Source: [Clostridium] aminophilum (GTDB taxonomy: Bacteria > Bacillota > Clostridia > Lachnospirales > Lachnospiraceae). From it: a stretch of DNA of 58,391 bases. The notes under the pieces were generated by a model. That model saw nothing but the letters and a program-made list of their open reading frames with translations, made no database searches and was not told the origin of the DNA. Where the stretch lies: contig NZ_FOIL01000017.1 of assembly GCF_900101295.1 (NCBI RefSeq), forward strand, positions 1 to 58,391. Direction: 5' to 3'. Below, in pieces: positions 33,328 to 41,223 of the stretch. A program made the translations under genes and the position numbers. How positions within the stretch are numbered: the first letter of the stretch is position 1; each line of letters begins with the position of its first letter.

Positions 33328-33945
33328 TCAGCCAAGCTCCGCGAAAGCGGCATCGATCTGTGCGTCGGTGAAACCATCTTCTTTCAGATATGGTTTCATA
33401 ACTTCATCCGTCCATGAAGTCGCACGATAGGCCTGGATACGCTTTACGCACTGTAAGGTCCAGTCTATGCTGCTCGCATCCATTGCGTAATCCGTTTCTT
33501 CAGAGGAAAATCCCTGATAGGTAAGCGAGTTCCTCAGGGCCCGCGGGGTGATCCAGCTGGACTCCTGAGAAAACATTTCTCTTGCATAGACATAGGCAGA
33601 ATATTTTCTGTCATTGGGGTCTGCCGGCCGGACGGAATCCGGAATCCACGCTCCGTCGGCTCCGACACGGTAGCCGTCCGGCGTGGTGGCGTCGGTGAGC
33701 ATGGCGCCGTCAAAACCAAGGTAGTAGTTTCCGATCCAGCGATCGTGAACCATATATCCGTTGTTATCGAAGTAGTACCATTGCCGGTTGATTTCTTTCC
33801 ATTGACCGGCCGGATAGGATCCGTCCTCGTTCTGATACCAGCGGCCGTATCCGTTTTCCTGCCAGGATCCGGCAAACGATGTGATCGCGGTTCCGAACGT
33901 CATTGCGAGCACTGCGGCAATCGTGAATACTCTTTTTTTCATCAT
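33328..33945 (-). CDS. Secreted Ltp-domain protein with wall repeats
   Basis: A 205-residue exported protein: signal peptide (to about residue 26, ITSFAG), choline-binding-like repeats at about 30-105 (GRWYQNEDGSYPAG, RQWYYFDNNGYMVHDRW, NYYLGFDGAML), and two helical repeats at about 115-205 resembling the host-cell-surface-exposed lipoprotein (Ltp) domain (SAYVYAREMFSQESSW, then LRNSLTYQGFSSEETDYAM, and KPYLKEDGFTDAQIDAAF). The Ltp domain is known from phage superinfection exclusion and surface proteins. Role here unknown. Two start codons (33945, 33942) follow AAGGAGA. Confidence 0.82.
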   Translation of the reverse strand: MMKKRVFTIAAVLAMTFGTAITSFAGSWQENGYGRWYQNEDGSYPAGQWKEINRQWYYFDNNGYMVHDRWIGNYYLGFDGAMLTDATTPDGYRVGADGAWIPDSVRPADPNDRKYSAYVYAREMFSQESSWITPRALRNSLTYQGFSSEETDYAMDASSIDWTLQCVKRIQAYRATSWTDEVMKPYLKEDGFTDAQIDAAFAELG

Positions 33946-34097
33946 TCTCTCCTTCGGGATCGTAAACTTGAGTCTATATTCATATCATAGCGTAAGCTAC
34001 CGAAATGTAAAGAAACATCGGGAAAGCACCGGAACCGAAATGAAGAACCGGGGCCGAAACAAAGCGCGGGGCCGAAACAAAGCGTCGACACCGAAAC

Positions 34098-35015
34098 CTA
34101 ATTCTGCAGAATCCGGAAAAAGACATTGCGGAGTGCCTGCGCCGCTTTCGAGTGGTAACGACCGGGGGGCAGGGCGATTCCGAGATCGATGGATAAAAAC
34201 TCATCGTCGATCGCCAGAAACTCTGCGTTGTGAAAATAATGCCGCGAGGTGTAATACGTGAAGGCCAGGGATCTTCCCGATGCGCCGATGGAGGCGGAAA
34301 AAAGGGCAGAGAGCGAGTCGTTGTACGCGTTTGGGACGATGCCGTGCCGGTTGAACAGTTTGCTGGATTCCCGGCCGAGAATGGTATCGTAACTGTTCAG
34401 GGCAAACTCAAAGGGAACGGTATCTTCAATCCGTATTGTCTTCGGAATCTCGGTCCGGTCCGGCTTGTCTGTGGGATGGGCGAATTCCATGACCGGATGC
34501 GTTGAGGACGTAATCAGACAGATTTCGTCCTTGATCAGAAATTCCGCATGAATCCGGGAGTTTTCCGCCGGCAGAACGATCATCGCCAGATCGATCGCAC
34601 CCTTCAGGAGAAGCTGCTCCAGAACGATGGAATTTTCCTCCACGATTTTTACGTGAATATCGGGATATTCCAGATGAAACGCGTTCAGGACCGGTGGAAC
34701 CAGATAGGATCCGCGGAAAGAGGAGATGCCCATGATGACGCTGCCGCGTTTCAGATCGGCAATATCCTGCATTTCATCGCGGAGCAGGTGGTATTCGGAG
34801 AGTGTCTTTCGGGCATAATCGATCATGAGCTGGCCCTGTGCGGTGGGCCGGACGCCATTGGCGGTCCGGACAAACAGACGGAAGCCGATCTCATTTTCGC
34901 AGGTTGTGAGAAACTGGCTCAGACTGGACTGGGCCATATAAAGCCGTACCGCGGCTTTGGAGATGCTCTGTTCTTCGGCGATGGCCAGAAGATAGTTCAT
35001 GTCTTTTAATTCCAT
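34098..35015 (-). CDS. LysR-family transcriptional regulator
   Basis: A 305-residue LTTR. The N-terminal winged helix (MNYLLAIAEEQSISKAAVRL, then SSLSQFLTTCENEIGFRLF) is followed by a ligand-binding domain. The start at 35015 follows AAAGGAT; a frame beginning 44 codons earlier would place the HTH internally. It is divergent from the DUF6282-permease-dehydrogenase genes and probably controls them in response to a substrate or intermediate. Confidence 0.92.
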   Translation of the reverse strand: MELKDMNYLLAIAEEQSISKAAVRLYMAQSSLSQFLTTCENEIGFRLFVRTANGVRPTAQGQLMIDYARKTLSEYHLLRDEMQDIADLKRGSVIMGISSFRGSYLVPPVLNAFHLEYPDIHVKIVEENSIVLEQLLLKGAIDLAMIVLPAENSRIHAEFLIKDEICLITSSTHPVMEFAHPTDKPDRTEIPKTIRIEDTVPFEFALNSYDTILGRESSKLFNRHGIVPNAYNDSLSALFSASIGASGRSLAFTYYTSRHYFHNAEFLAIDDEFLSIDLGIALPPGRYHSKAAQALRNVFFRILQN

Positions 35016-35118
35016 GGGATCCTTTCGTTTCAGGGGACGGGAGCAGATTGTGGGCGAATGCTGCCGGCGCCCGCGTGACGTTCCGGTTGTGGAGAGCGAA
35101 AAAACGGGTTTTATAGCC

Positions 35119-35133
35119 ATCGGTTTTTCCGAT
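35119..35133. promoter_or_regulatory. LTTR recognition site (T-N11-A)
   Basis: ATCGG-TTTTT-CCGAT is a perfect palindrome containing T-N11-A. It is centred about 65 bases before the predicted plus-strand start point near 35191, exactly where LysR-type regulators usually have their recognition site. Confidence 0.7.
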
Positions 35134-35156
35134 ACATAATATAGCATATTTTAGGA

Positions 35157-35184
35157 TTCACCGATAGCTTCGGATGAATATAAT
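35157..35184 (+). promoter_or_regulatory. Promoter of the DUF6282-permease-dehydrogenase genes
   Basis: TTCACC (35157-35162), 16-base spacer and a perfect TATAAT (35179-35184). A weak -35 with a strong -10 fits an activator-dependent promoter. Confidence 0.65.
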
Positions 35185-35227
35185 CGAGATATAACGTGAC
35201 AACAAGGTCAAAAAAAAGGAGTACGGT

Positions 35228-36091
35228 ATGGGAGAAATCTCACTGAAGGGCGTGTGTGACATGCATGTCCACACAAATCCCGATCTCAGAATCCGGGCAT
35301 ATACGGATTTTGAACTGGCGGATGCCGCGGTCCGAGTAGGCGCCCGCGCGATCATCATTAAGTCTCATCTCGGTTTTACGGTAAACCGGGCCTATCTTAC
35401 AAATGAGTACGTGAAGAGCAAGTACGGTGATCATACCGGTTTCACCATGTACGGCGGCGTCGTTATGAACAAAGTGATCGGCGGCCTGAATGCGGAAGCG
35501 GTGGAGAAAGGGCTGAAGCTCGGCGCGAAGGAAATCTGGCTTCCGACACAGTCCGCAAAGCAGCACATGAAGGCGATGGGGCAGGATCCGGCGCAGGGGA
35601 TTGAGCTGGTTCGCGACGGAAAAGCGGTACCGGAGCTGAAGGACATTTTCCATCTGATCCGTGATTACGATGCGGTTCTCGGAACTGCGCATGTCTCTCC
35701 GGAGGAAGCGATCGTGATAACCGAGGCAGCCAGAGATGCCGGCGTAAAGAAGATTGTCATCACTCATCCGGAATGGTGGGTTGTGAACATGAGCATCGAG
35801 GATCAGGTAAGACTGGTAAAGGATTACGATGTCATCCTGGAGCGGTGCTACGCGCAGAATATGGGCGGTGGAAAGTACAAGAGCAATCTGGCGGACAACC
35901 TTGAGATCATCAGGGAGGTCGGATATAAGAATGTCATGGTTGATACGGACGGCGGTCAGACGGAGAACCCGCACTGGGAGCTGGCGCTGGCTGAGTATAT
36001 GCAGTATCTGGTGGATCACGGAATTCCGGAAGAGCAGGTATACTACATGACAAAAACCATTCCGTATCGTCTTCTGGGGATAGAAGAGTGA
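35228..36091 (+). CDS. DUF6282-like amidohydrolase-fold protein
   Basis: A 287-residue cytosolic protein resembling the DUF6282 family of putative metal-dependent hydrolases. HVHTNPDLRIR near the N-terminus gives an HxH metal site, KSHLGFTVNRAYL and ITHPEWWVVNMS add further histidines, and MVDTDGGQ near residue 238 may supply a late aspartate, the usual order in amidohydrolases. Substrate unknown. The RBS AAAAAAAGGAG is strong. It is first in a run with a permease and a dehydrogenase. Confidence 0.75.
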   Translation: MGEISLKGVCDMHVHTNPDLRIRAYTDFELADAAVRVGARAIIIKSHLGFTVNRAYLTNEYVKSKYGDHTGFTMYGGVVMNKVIGGLNAEAVEKGLKLGAKEIWLPTQSAKQHMKAMGQDPAQGIELVRDGKAVPELKDIFHLIRDYDAVLGTAHVSPEEAIVITEAARDAGVKKIVITHPEWWVVNMSIEDQVRLVKDYDVILERCYAQNMGGGKYKSNLADNLEIIREVGYKNVMVDTDGGQTENPHWELALAEYMQYLVDHGIPEEQVYYMTKTIPYRLLGIEE

Positions 36092-36143
36092 TGGATTCAT
36101 TTATGTGACAACAATAACGCGATTATAGATAAATGGGGGATTT

Positions 36144-37454
36144 ATGCTAAGCGCAATTATTATTCTGGCGATCGCAGTCGCGATCATTCTCGGGTATAAG
36201 ACCGGTATCAACACAGGTCTTTTCTGCATGGTATTTGCCTATATCATCGGATGTTTTGTTCTCGGCCTCAAGCCGAAGGAGGTCATTGCTTTCTGGCCGA
36301 CCAACACCATGTTTGTTATTTTATCGGTTTCGCTGTTCTACAACTTTGCAGCGATCAACGGGACACTTGAAAAAATGTCCTCGTCCCTTTTATATTCATG
36401 TCGGCGTTTTCCGGGACTTCTTCCGTATGCGCTGTTTGCCGTTGCGGTAATCCTGTCCATCATGGGTGCGACTTACTTTACGGTTCTCGCCTTTCTTGCA
36501 CCGATCACCATGATGATCTGTGAGGAGTCCAAAATGGACAAGCTGACCGGTGCGGCTGCGATCAACTGCGGTGCGCTTGCCGGAGGAAACTTCCCGACAT
36601 CCAATCTTGGTGTTGTATTCCGCGGCCTTGCGGAGACTGCGTACGAGAAGGAGAACGGCGCGGCAATCGATACCTTTGGAATGGAAATGCAGATTTTCCT
36701 GTTTGCGGTTGTATTTTCTCTGATTCTGATCTCCGGCTACCGCTTTTTTGTGAAAGCCAACCGGAACATCGGAAAAGGCGTAACTTTTAAGAAACCGGAA
36801 CCGTTCAATGCTGTACAGAAGACTACATTGACCCTCATGCTCAGCATGATGGCCATCGTTCTGATCTTCCCGCTTCTGCAGATTCTGATGCCGGCCAATG
36901 CCTCTATCAAATACATCAGCGGCAAGGTTGATGTCGGTCTGGTTGCAATTATCTTTGCGGTGATTGCGCTTCTCATGAAGATTGCACCGCAGAAAGAAGC
37001 GATTGCAAAGATTCCGTGGAACACCATCATCATGATTGCGGGAGCGGGAATGCTGATTGCCGTTGCGGTAAAAGCGGGTACCATTGAATTGCTGTCCGCA
37101 TGGATCGGCTCCAACGTTCCGAAGCCGTTTATCCCGATCGCATTCAGTTTTGTCGGCGCATTTATGAGTTTCTTCAGTTCCACTACGGGTGTTGTTGCAC
37201 CGGCGCTGTTCCCGCTGATTCCGGGATTGTCTGCGGCAACCGGCCTCAGCGGCGCGGTGCTGTTTGCCTGCACCGTTCTGGGCGCCCAGTCCAGTGCGAT
37301 CAGCCCGTTCTCTTCCGGCGGTTCTCTGATTCTTGGATCGCTTGGCAATGAAGAAGAGCGCAATACCCTGTTCAGCCGTCTGCTTCTGGTCGGTGTTCCG
37401 GTCAGCGTGCTCGTCTGCGCAGCATATAACTTTGTCGTTGCAATGATGCTGTAA
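36144..37454 (+). CDS. SLC13/MatC-type membrane permease
   Basis: A 436-residue transporter with about eleven hydrophobic segments. It resembles the dicarboxylate carrier MatC / SLC13 family: FWPTNTMFVILSVSLFYNFA near residue 52, ALAGGNFPTSNLGVVFRG near 150 and FSSTTGVVAPALFPLIPG near 345. Substrates in this group are dicarboxylates or related organic acids. It lies between the DUF6282-like hydrolase and the dehydrogenase, so it probably imports their substrate. RBS GGGGGA precedes the ATG. Confidence 0.82.
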   Translation: MLSAIIILAIAVAIILGYKTGINTGLFCMVFAYIIGCFVLGLKPKEVIAFWPTNTMFVILSVSLFYNFAAINGTLEKMSSSLLYSCRRFPGLLPYALFAVAVILSIMGATYFTVLAFLAPITMMICEESKMDKLTGAAAINCGALAGGNFPTSNLGVVFRGLAETAYEKENGAAIDTFGMEMQIFLFAVVFSLILISGYRFFVKANRNIGKGVTFKKPEPFNAVQKTTLTLMLSMMAIVLIFPLLQILMPANASIKYISGKVDVGLVAIIFAVIALLMKIAPQKEAIAKIPWNTIIMIAGAGMLIAVAVKAGTIELLSAWIGSNVPKPFIPIAFSFVGAFMSFFSSTTGVVAPALFPLIPGLSAATGLSGAVLFACTVLGAQSSAISPFSSGGSLILGSLGNEEERNTLFSRLLLVGVPVSVLVCAAYNFVVAMML

Positions 37455-37537
37455 AAGAAGACAACAGCCGACTGCCTGCAATCCGCGGACACCACGAAAA
37501 AAAACAGCAGAATAACAAAAACATACGAAACACATAC

Positions 37538-37562
37538 GGGGACGGGAGCTGATTCTGTCCCC
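37538..37562 (+). other. Hairpin between permease and dehydrogenase genes
   Basis: GGGGAC (37538-37543) pairs with GTCCCC (37557-37562). No T tract follows, so this is more likely an mRNA stability or processing element in the 229-base spacer than a terminator. Confidence 0.4.
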
Positions 37563-37683
37563 CGAATGTTACCATTGAAAGCTCCGTGAAGGTTGCATAA
37601 AAAAATCAGGCCGGCGCAATGGCGAATCCCGCGGCGGCACAGGAGATATCAGAAGGAGATATTCAGAAAAGGAGATATCAGAG

Positions 37684-38685
37684 ATGAAAAAGACAATTAC
37701 CGTATTTCGGGGGGACGGCATCGGCCCGGAGATCACAGACAGCGTTCTGAAGGTGCTGGAAGCAGCGGGAGCACCGCTGGAGTACGAGATGTTCAATGTC
37801 GGACAGAAAGAGTGGGAGACGAACGGCAAACTGATTCCGGACGAAGCATATGCGTCGTTTGAAAAAAACAGAGTGCTTCTCAAAGCTCCGATCACCACGC
37901 CGGTCGGCTTCGGTTTCCGCTCTTTGAACGTAACTCTGCGAACGAAGTATGATCTTTACGCGAATATCCGTCCGGTTCGCTCCAACAGCGCGGTAAAGAC
38001 CCGTTTTGAAAATGTCGACGTGGTTATTTTCCGTGAAAATACGGAGGGAATGTACATCGGAAAGGAAAATATGGTGGATGAGGATACCGCGGAAGCGATC
38101 CGTCTGACCACCAGAAAAGCGACGCGAAGAATCATCCGTGCGGCTTTTGATTATGCGGTGAAGAACAACCGCAGGAAAGTAACCTGTGTTCATAAGGCAA
38201 ACATTCTGAAGATGACGGAGGGAATGATTCTCTCCGAGTTCCGTGAGATTGCAAAAGAGTATCCGCAGATTGAAGCGGATGACAAGATCGTCGATGCGAC
38301 CTGTATGCAGCTGGTGATCGATCCGACAAAGTTCGATGTCATGGTCATGGAGAATCTGTTCGGCGATATTCTCTCCGATCTCTGCAGCGGACTGATCGGC
38401 GGCCTGGGACTTGTTCCGTCCAGCAATATCGGCGATGATTACGCCATGTTTGAGGCGGTACACGGCAGCGCGCCGGATATCGCGGGAAAGCATCTTGCCA
38501 ATCCGACGGCATTTCTCTGGTCGGCCTGCCTGATGCTGGAGTATCTCGGTGAAAATGAATGTGCTGCGAAGATCCGCAGGGCGGTGGATGATGTTCTCAC
38601 AGAAGGAAAACATCTGACCGGTGATCTTCATGGAACGGCATCGACGGATGAATATATTGAGGCGGTGATTGCCGCACTGAAGTAA
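37684..38685 (+). CDS. NAD-type isocitrate/isopropylmalate-family dehydrogenase
   Basis: A 333-residue beta-decarboxylating dehydrogenase, using a hydroxyacid and NAD(P). Motifs: FRGDGIGPEI, LRTKYDLYANIRPVRS, FRENTEGMYIG, VHKANILKMTEG with the catalytic lysine, and HGSAPDIAGKHLANP. The DIAGK around the adenine site points to NAD rather than NADP. The small size and RSNSAVKT near the substrate site fit an archaeal/clostridial-type isocitrate or homoisocitrate enzyme, but 3-isopropylmalate or tartrate cannot be excluded. The context with a transporter suggests a catabolic role. Confidence 0.85.
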   Translation: MKKTITVFRGDGIGPEITDSVLKVLEAAGAPLEYEMFNVGQKEWETNGKLIPDEAYASFEKNRVLLKAPITTPVGFGFRSLNVTLRTKYDLYANIRPVRSNSAVKTRFENVDVVIFRENTEGMYIGKENMVDEDTAEAIRLTTRKATRRIIRAAFDYAVKNNRRKVTCVHKANILKMTEGMILSEFREIAKEYPQIEADDKIVDATCMQLVIDPTKFDVMVMENLFGDILSDLCSGLIGGLGLVPSSNIGDDYAMFEAVHGSAPDIAGKHLANPTAFLWSACLMLEYLGENECAAKIRRAVDDVLTEGKHLTGDLHGTASTDEYIEAVIAALK

Positions 38686-38690
38686 CAAAA

Positions 38691-38745
38691 AAAGACCGGT
38701 GTGCAGCGCAAAGGAGGGAGCGATACACACCGGTCTTTTCTTTGT
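38691..38745 (+). terminator. Terminator after the dehydrogenase gene
   Basis: AAAGACCGGTGTG (38691-38703) pairs with CACACCGGTCTTT around an internal loop of about 22 bases, followed by TCTTTG. Confidence 0.8.
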
Positions 38746-38771
38746 GTGATATCAATTTTCATAACACACAG

Positions 38772-38802
38772 AAAAATCGGCCTGACGGGGTGCTGTCAGG
38801 CC
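38772..38802 (-). terminator. Terminator after glnN (minus strand)
   Basis: GGCCTGAC (38779-38786) pairs with GTCAGGCC (38795-38802). On the minus strand GATTTTTCTG follows the stem, about 180 bases past the glnN stop. Confidence 0.65.
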
Positions 38803-38984
38803 AATGATTACCGGTTATGGGAATTTGAAGGGGATTCCGAACCGGCTTTTCCGATGGCCGGCAGGCTCAATATGAGCATGCCGGCTGGCCTGATAAAGTT
38901 AAGTGAAAAGCAAATGGTCATTCAGACCGGCGGCAACTGCGGTTGAACCGCGGACTGCAGTCGGTGGCAGGAACCACGATCCGA

Positions 38985-41105
38985 TCAGATCGCGGACGAC
39001 AGCAGTTTTGCATATGTCGGATAAGGAAGCTCGGAATCCGGGATATCCGCCTCGGCGATATCGACCTCCTCGCGGAGCGCATCCATATCTGCGAGCACAA
39101 CGTCGTGATAGAAGCGTGCGCAGGAGAGCGCATCCCCGATGGATTCCGCCTTGCGGAGATCGTCTTCCATCTTCTCGATCCGGATGCCGATGGCTTCTGC
39201 AACCGAAGACATATGCTGGAGAATGTGCTCTTCCAGCGTGGACGGAAGATCCGGAAGGACTGCGCGCTTCTGGAGAATTTCGGTCTCCAGAGTGCACATA
39301 TAGCGGAAGAGTGCCGGCGTAAAGTCTTTGCGGACCATATCCTGCAGCGTAAGCGCTTCGATATGGATGGTCTTGGAATAGTTCTCCAGACGAATCGCAT
39401 AGCGTGCGTTCAGCTCTTCTGCGGTAAAGATCCTGTGCTTTGTGAAAAGCGCAAGGTTCTTTTCGGAGATCAGGGACGGCATTGCGTCCGGTACGGACGG
39501 AAGGTTCGGCAGACCGCGCTTTTTCGCTTCTTCAAGCCACTCGTCGGTGTAACCGTTTCCGTTGAAGATGATGCGCTGATGCTCCATGAGCATGTTCTTT
39601 AAGAGCGGGCGAACCGTGTCTTCGATGTCTTCCGGCTCCACGTCCATGAGCTTCGCATTCATTTCGGAGAGCATCTCTGCTACCGCGGTGTTCAGGACAA
39701 TGTTGGGATCCGCACAGGACAGCGCGCTGCCCGGCATACGGAACTCGAACTTGTTGCCGGTGAAGGCAAACGGAGATGTTCGGTTGCGGTCAGTGTTGTC
39801 CTTGTGGAACGCCGGCAGAACGTGTGCGCCGAACTTCATGACGGAGTTCTCTGCGCTCTCCAGCGGAGTTCCGTTGATCAGCGACGTGAGAACGTGCTCA
39901 AGCTCAGTGCCGACGAAGATGGAAATGACAGCCGGCGGTGCTTCATTGGCGCCCAGCCGGTGATCGTTTCCGGCAGTGGCAACCGCACAGCGCAGCGCGT
40001 CCGCATACTTGTCAACCGCAGCGATGGTGGCGGTCAGGAATACCAGAAATGCAAGGTTTTCCATCGGGGTATCGCCCGGATCGAGAAGATTGATGCCGGT
40101 ATCGGTGCACATGGACCAGTTGTTGTGCTTTCCGGAACCGTTGATGCGCTCAAAGGGCTTCTCGTGCAGCAGGCAGGCAAAATCGTGGCGGTCGGCAACC
40201 TTCTTCATGATTTCCATGACGAGCTGGTTGTGATCGACGGCAATGTTGATGTTCTCGAAAATCGGTGCAAGCTCGTACTGTGCCGGCGCAACCTCGTTGT
40301 GCTTGGTCTTGGCCGGAACACCCAGCTTCCAGAGCTCGGTGTCGAGATCATGCATAAATGCCGCAATTCTCGGCTTCAGGACACCGAAGTAGTGATCCTC
40401 CATCTCCTGCCCCTTCGGAGCGGCTGCGCCGAGGAGGGTCCTTCCGGTGAAGAGGAGATCCTTTCTCTGCTTGTAGAGAGTCTTGTCTACCAGAAAATAC
40501 TCCTGCTCGGAGCCGAGGGAGACGTCAACGCGCTTAACTTCCGGCAGGCCGAGAAGATGAAGCATGCGAACCGCTTCCCTGTTCAGCACTTCCATGGACT
40601 TGAGGAGCGGAGTTTTCTTGTCGAGGGCCTGACCGCCGTAAGCGCAGAATGCGGTGGGGATGTAGAGGGTGCCGTCTTTGACGAAGGCCGGTGAACTCGG
40701 GTCCCATGCGGTGTAACCTCTTGCCTCAAAGGTGGCGCGGATGCCGCCGCTCGGGAAGCTGGATGCGTCCGGCTCGCCTTTTACCAGTTCTTTTCCGGAG
40801 AATTCCATCAGGGCTGTGCCGTTCGGCATCGGGCTGATAAAGCTGTCATGCTTCTCTGCCGTGAATCCGGTCATCGGCTGGAACCAGTGTGTGAAATGTG
40901 TCGCGCCGTGCTCGATCGCCCAGTTCTTCATGATTGCCGCAACGGTGTTTGCAACATTCAGATCGAGGCTTCGTCCTTCCTCAATGGCCTGATGAAGTGC
41001 CTTATAGGTTTCCTTCGGGAGACGTTCTTTCATGACACGGTCGCCGAAGACCAGACTTCCGTAGATCTCCGGAACGGAGACTTTGACCTCTTTTGACATT
41101 TCCAT
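38985..41105 (-). CDS. glnN: Glutamine synthetase type III
   Basis: A 706-residue enzyme of the GSIII class, which joins ammonia and glutamate using ATP. Landmarks are SVPEIYGSLVFGDRVM at the start, MELSGKELVKGEPDASSFPSGG-like substrate segments, NEVAPAQYELAPIF with metal ligands, and GSGKHNNWS. The length matches GSIII (about 700) and not GSI. I chose the ATG at 41105, preceded by AAAGGAG; an earlier in-frame start adds 18 unrelated basic residues. It follows asnB on the same strand, probably on one transcript, and is one of two glutamine synthetases here. Confidence 0.94.
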   Translation of the reverse strand: MEMSKEVKVSVPEIYGSLVFGDRVMKERLPKETYKALHQAIEEGRSLDLNVANTVAAIMKNWAIEHGATHFTHWFQPMTGFTAEKHDSFISPMPNGTALMEFSGKELVKGEPDASSFPSGGIRATFEARGYTAWDPSSPAFVKDGTLYIPTAFCAYGGQALDKKTPLLKSMEVLNREAVRMLHLLGLPEVKRVDVSLGSEQEYFLVDKTLYKQRKDLLFTGRTLLGAAAPKGQEMEDHYFGVLKPRIAAFMHDLDTELWKLGVPAKTKHNEVAPAQYELAPIFENINIAVDHNQLVMEIMKKVADRHDFACLLHEKPFERINGSGKHNNWSMCTDTGINLLDPGDTPMENLAFLVFLTATIAAVDKYADALRCAVATAGNDHRLGANEAPPAVISIFVGTELEHVLTSLINGTPLESAENSVMKFGAHVLPAFHKDNTDRNRTSPFAFTGNKFEFRMPGSALSCADPNIVLNTAVAEMLSEMNAKLMDVEPEDIEDTVRPLLKNMLMEHQRIIFNGNGYTDEWLEEAKKRGLPNLPSVPDAMPSLISEKNLALFTKHRIFTAEELNARYAIRLENYSKTIHIEALTLQDMVRKDFTPALFRYMCTLETEILQKRAVLPDLPSTLEEHILQHMSSVAEAIGIRIEKMEDDLRKAESIGDALSCARFYHDVVLADMDALREEVDIAEADIPDSELPYPTYAKLLSSAI

Positions 41106-41223
41106 AATGGAACTCCTTTCTTTTTTTTTGCAGGGATCCCGATATGACCGGTACTTCAAAGGGATGGGGCAGCCGGGGCCGGGATCCGCTTGCGGACTTT
41201 GAGAATGACTTTACAGGAACGGC

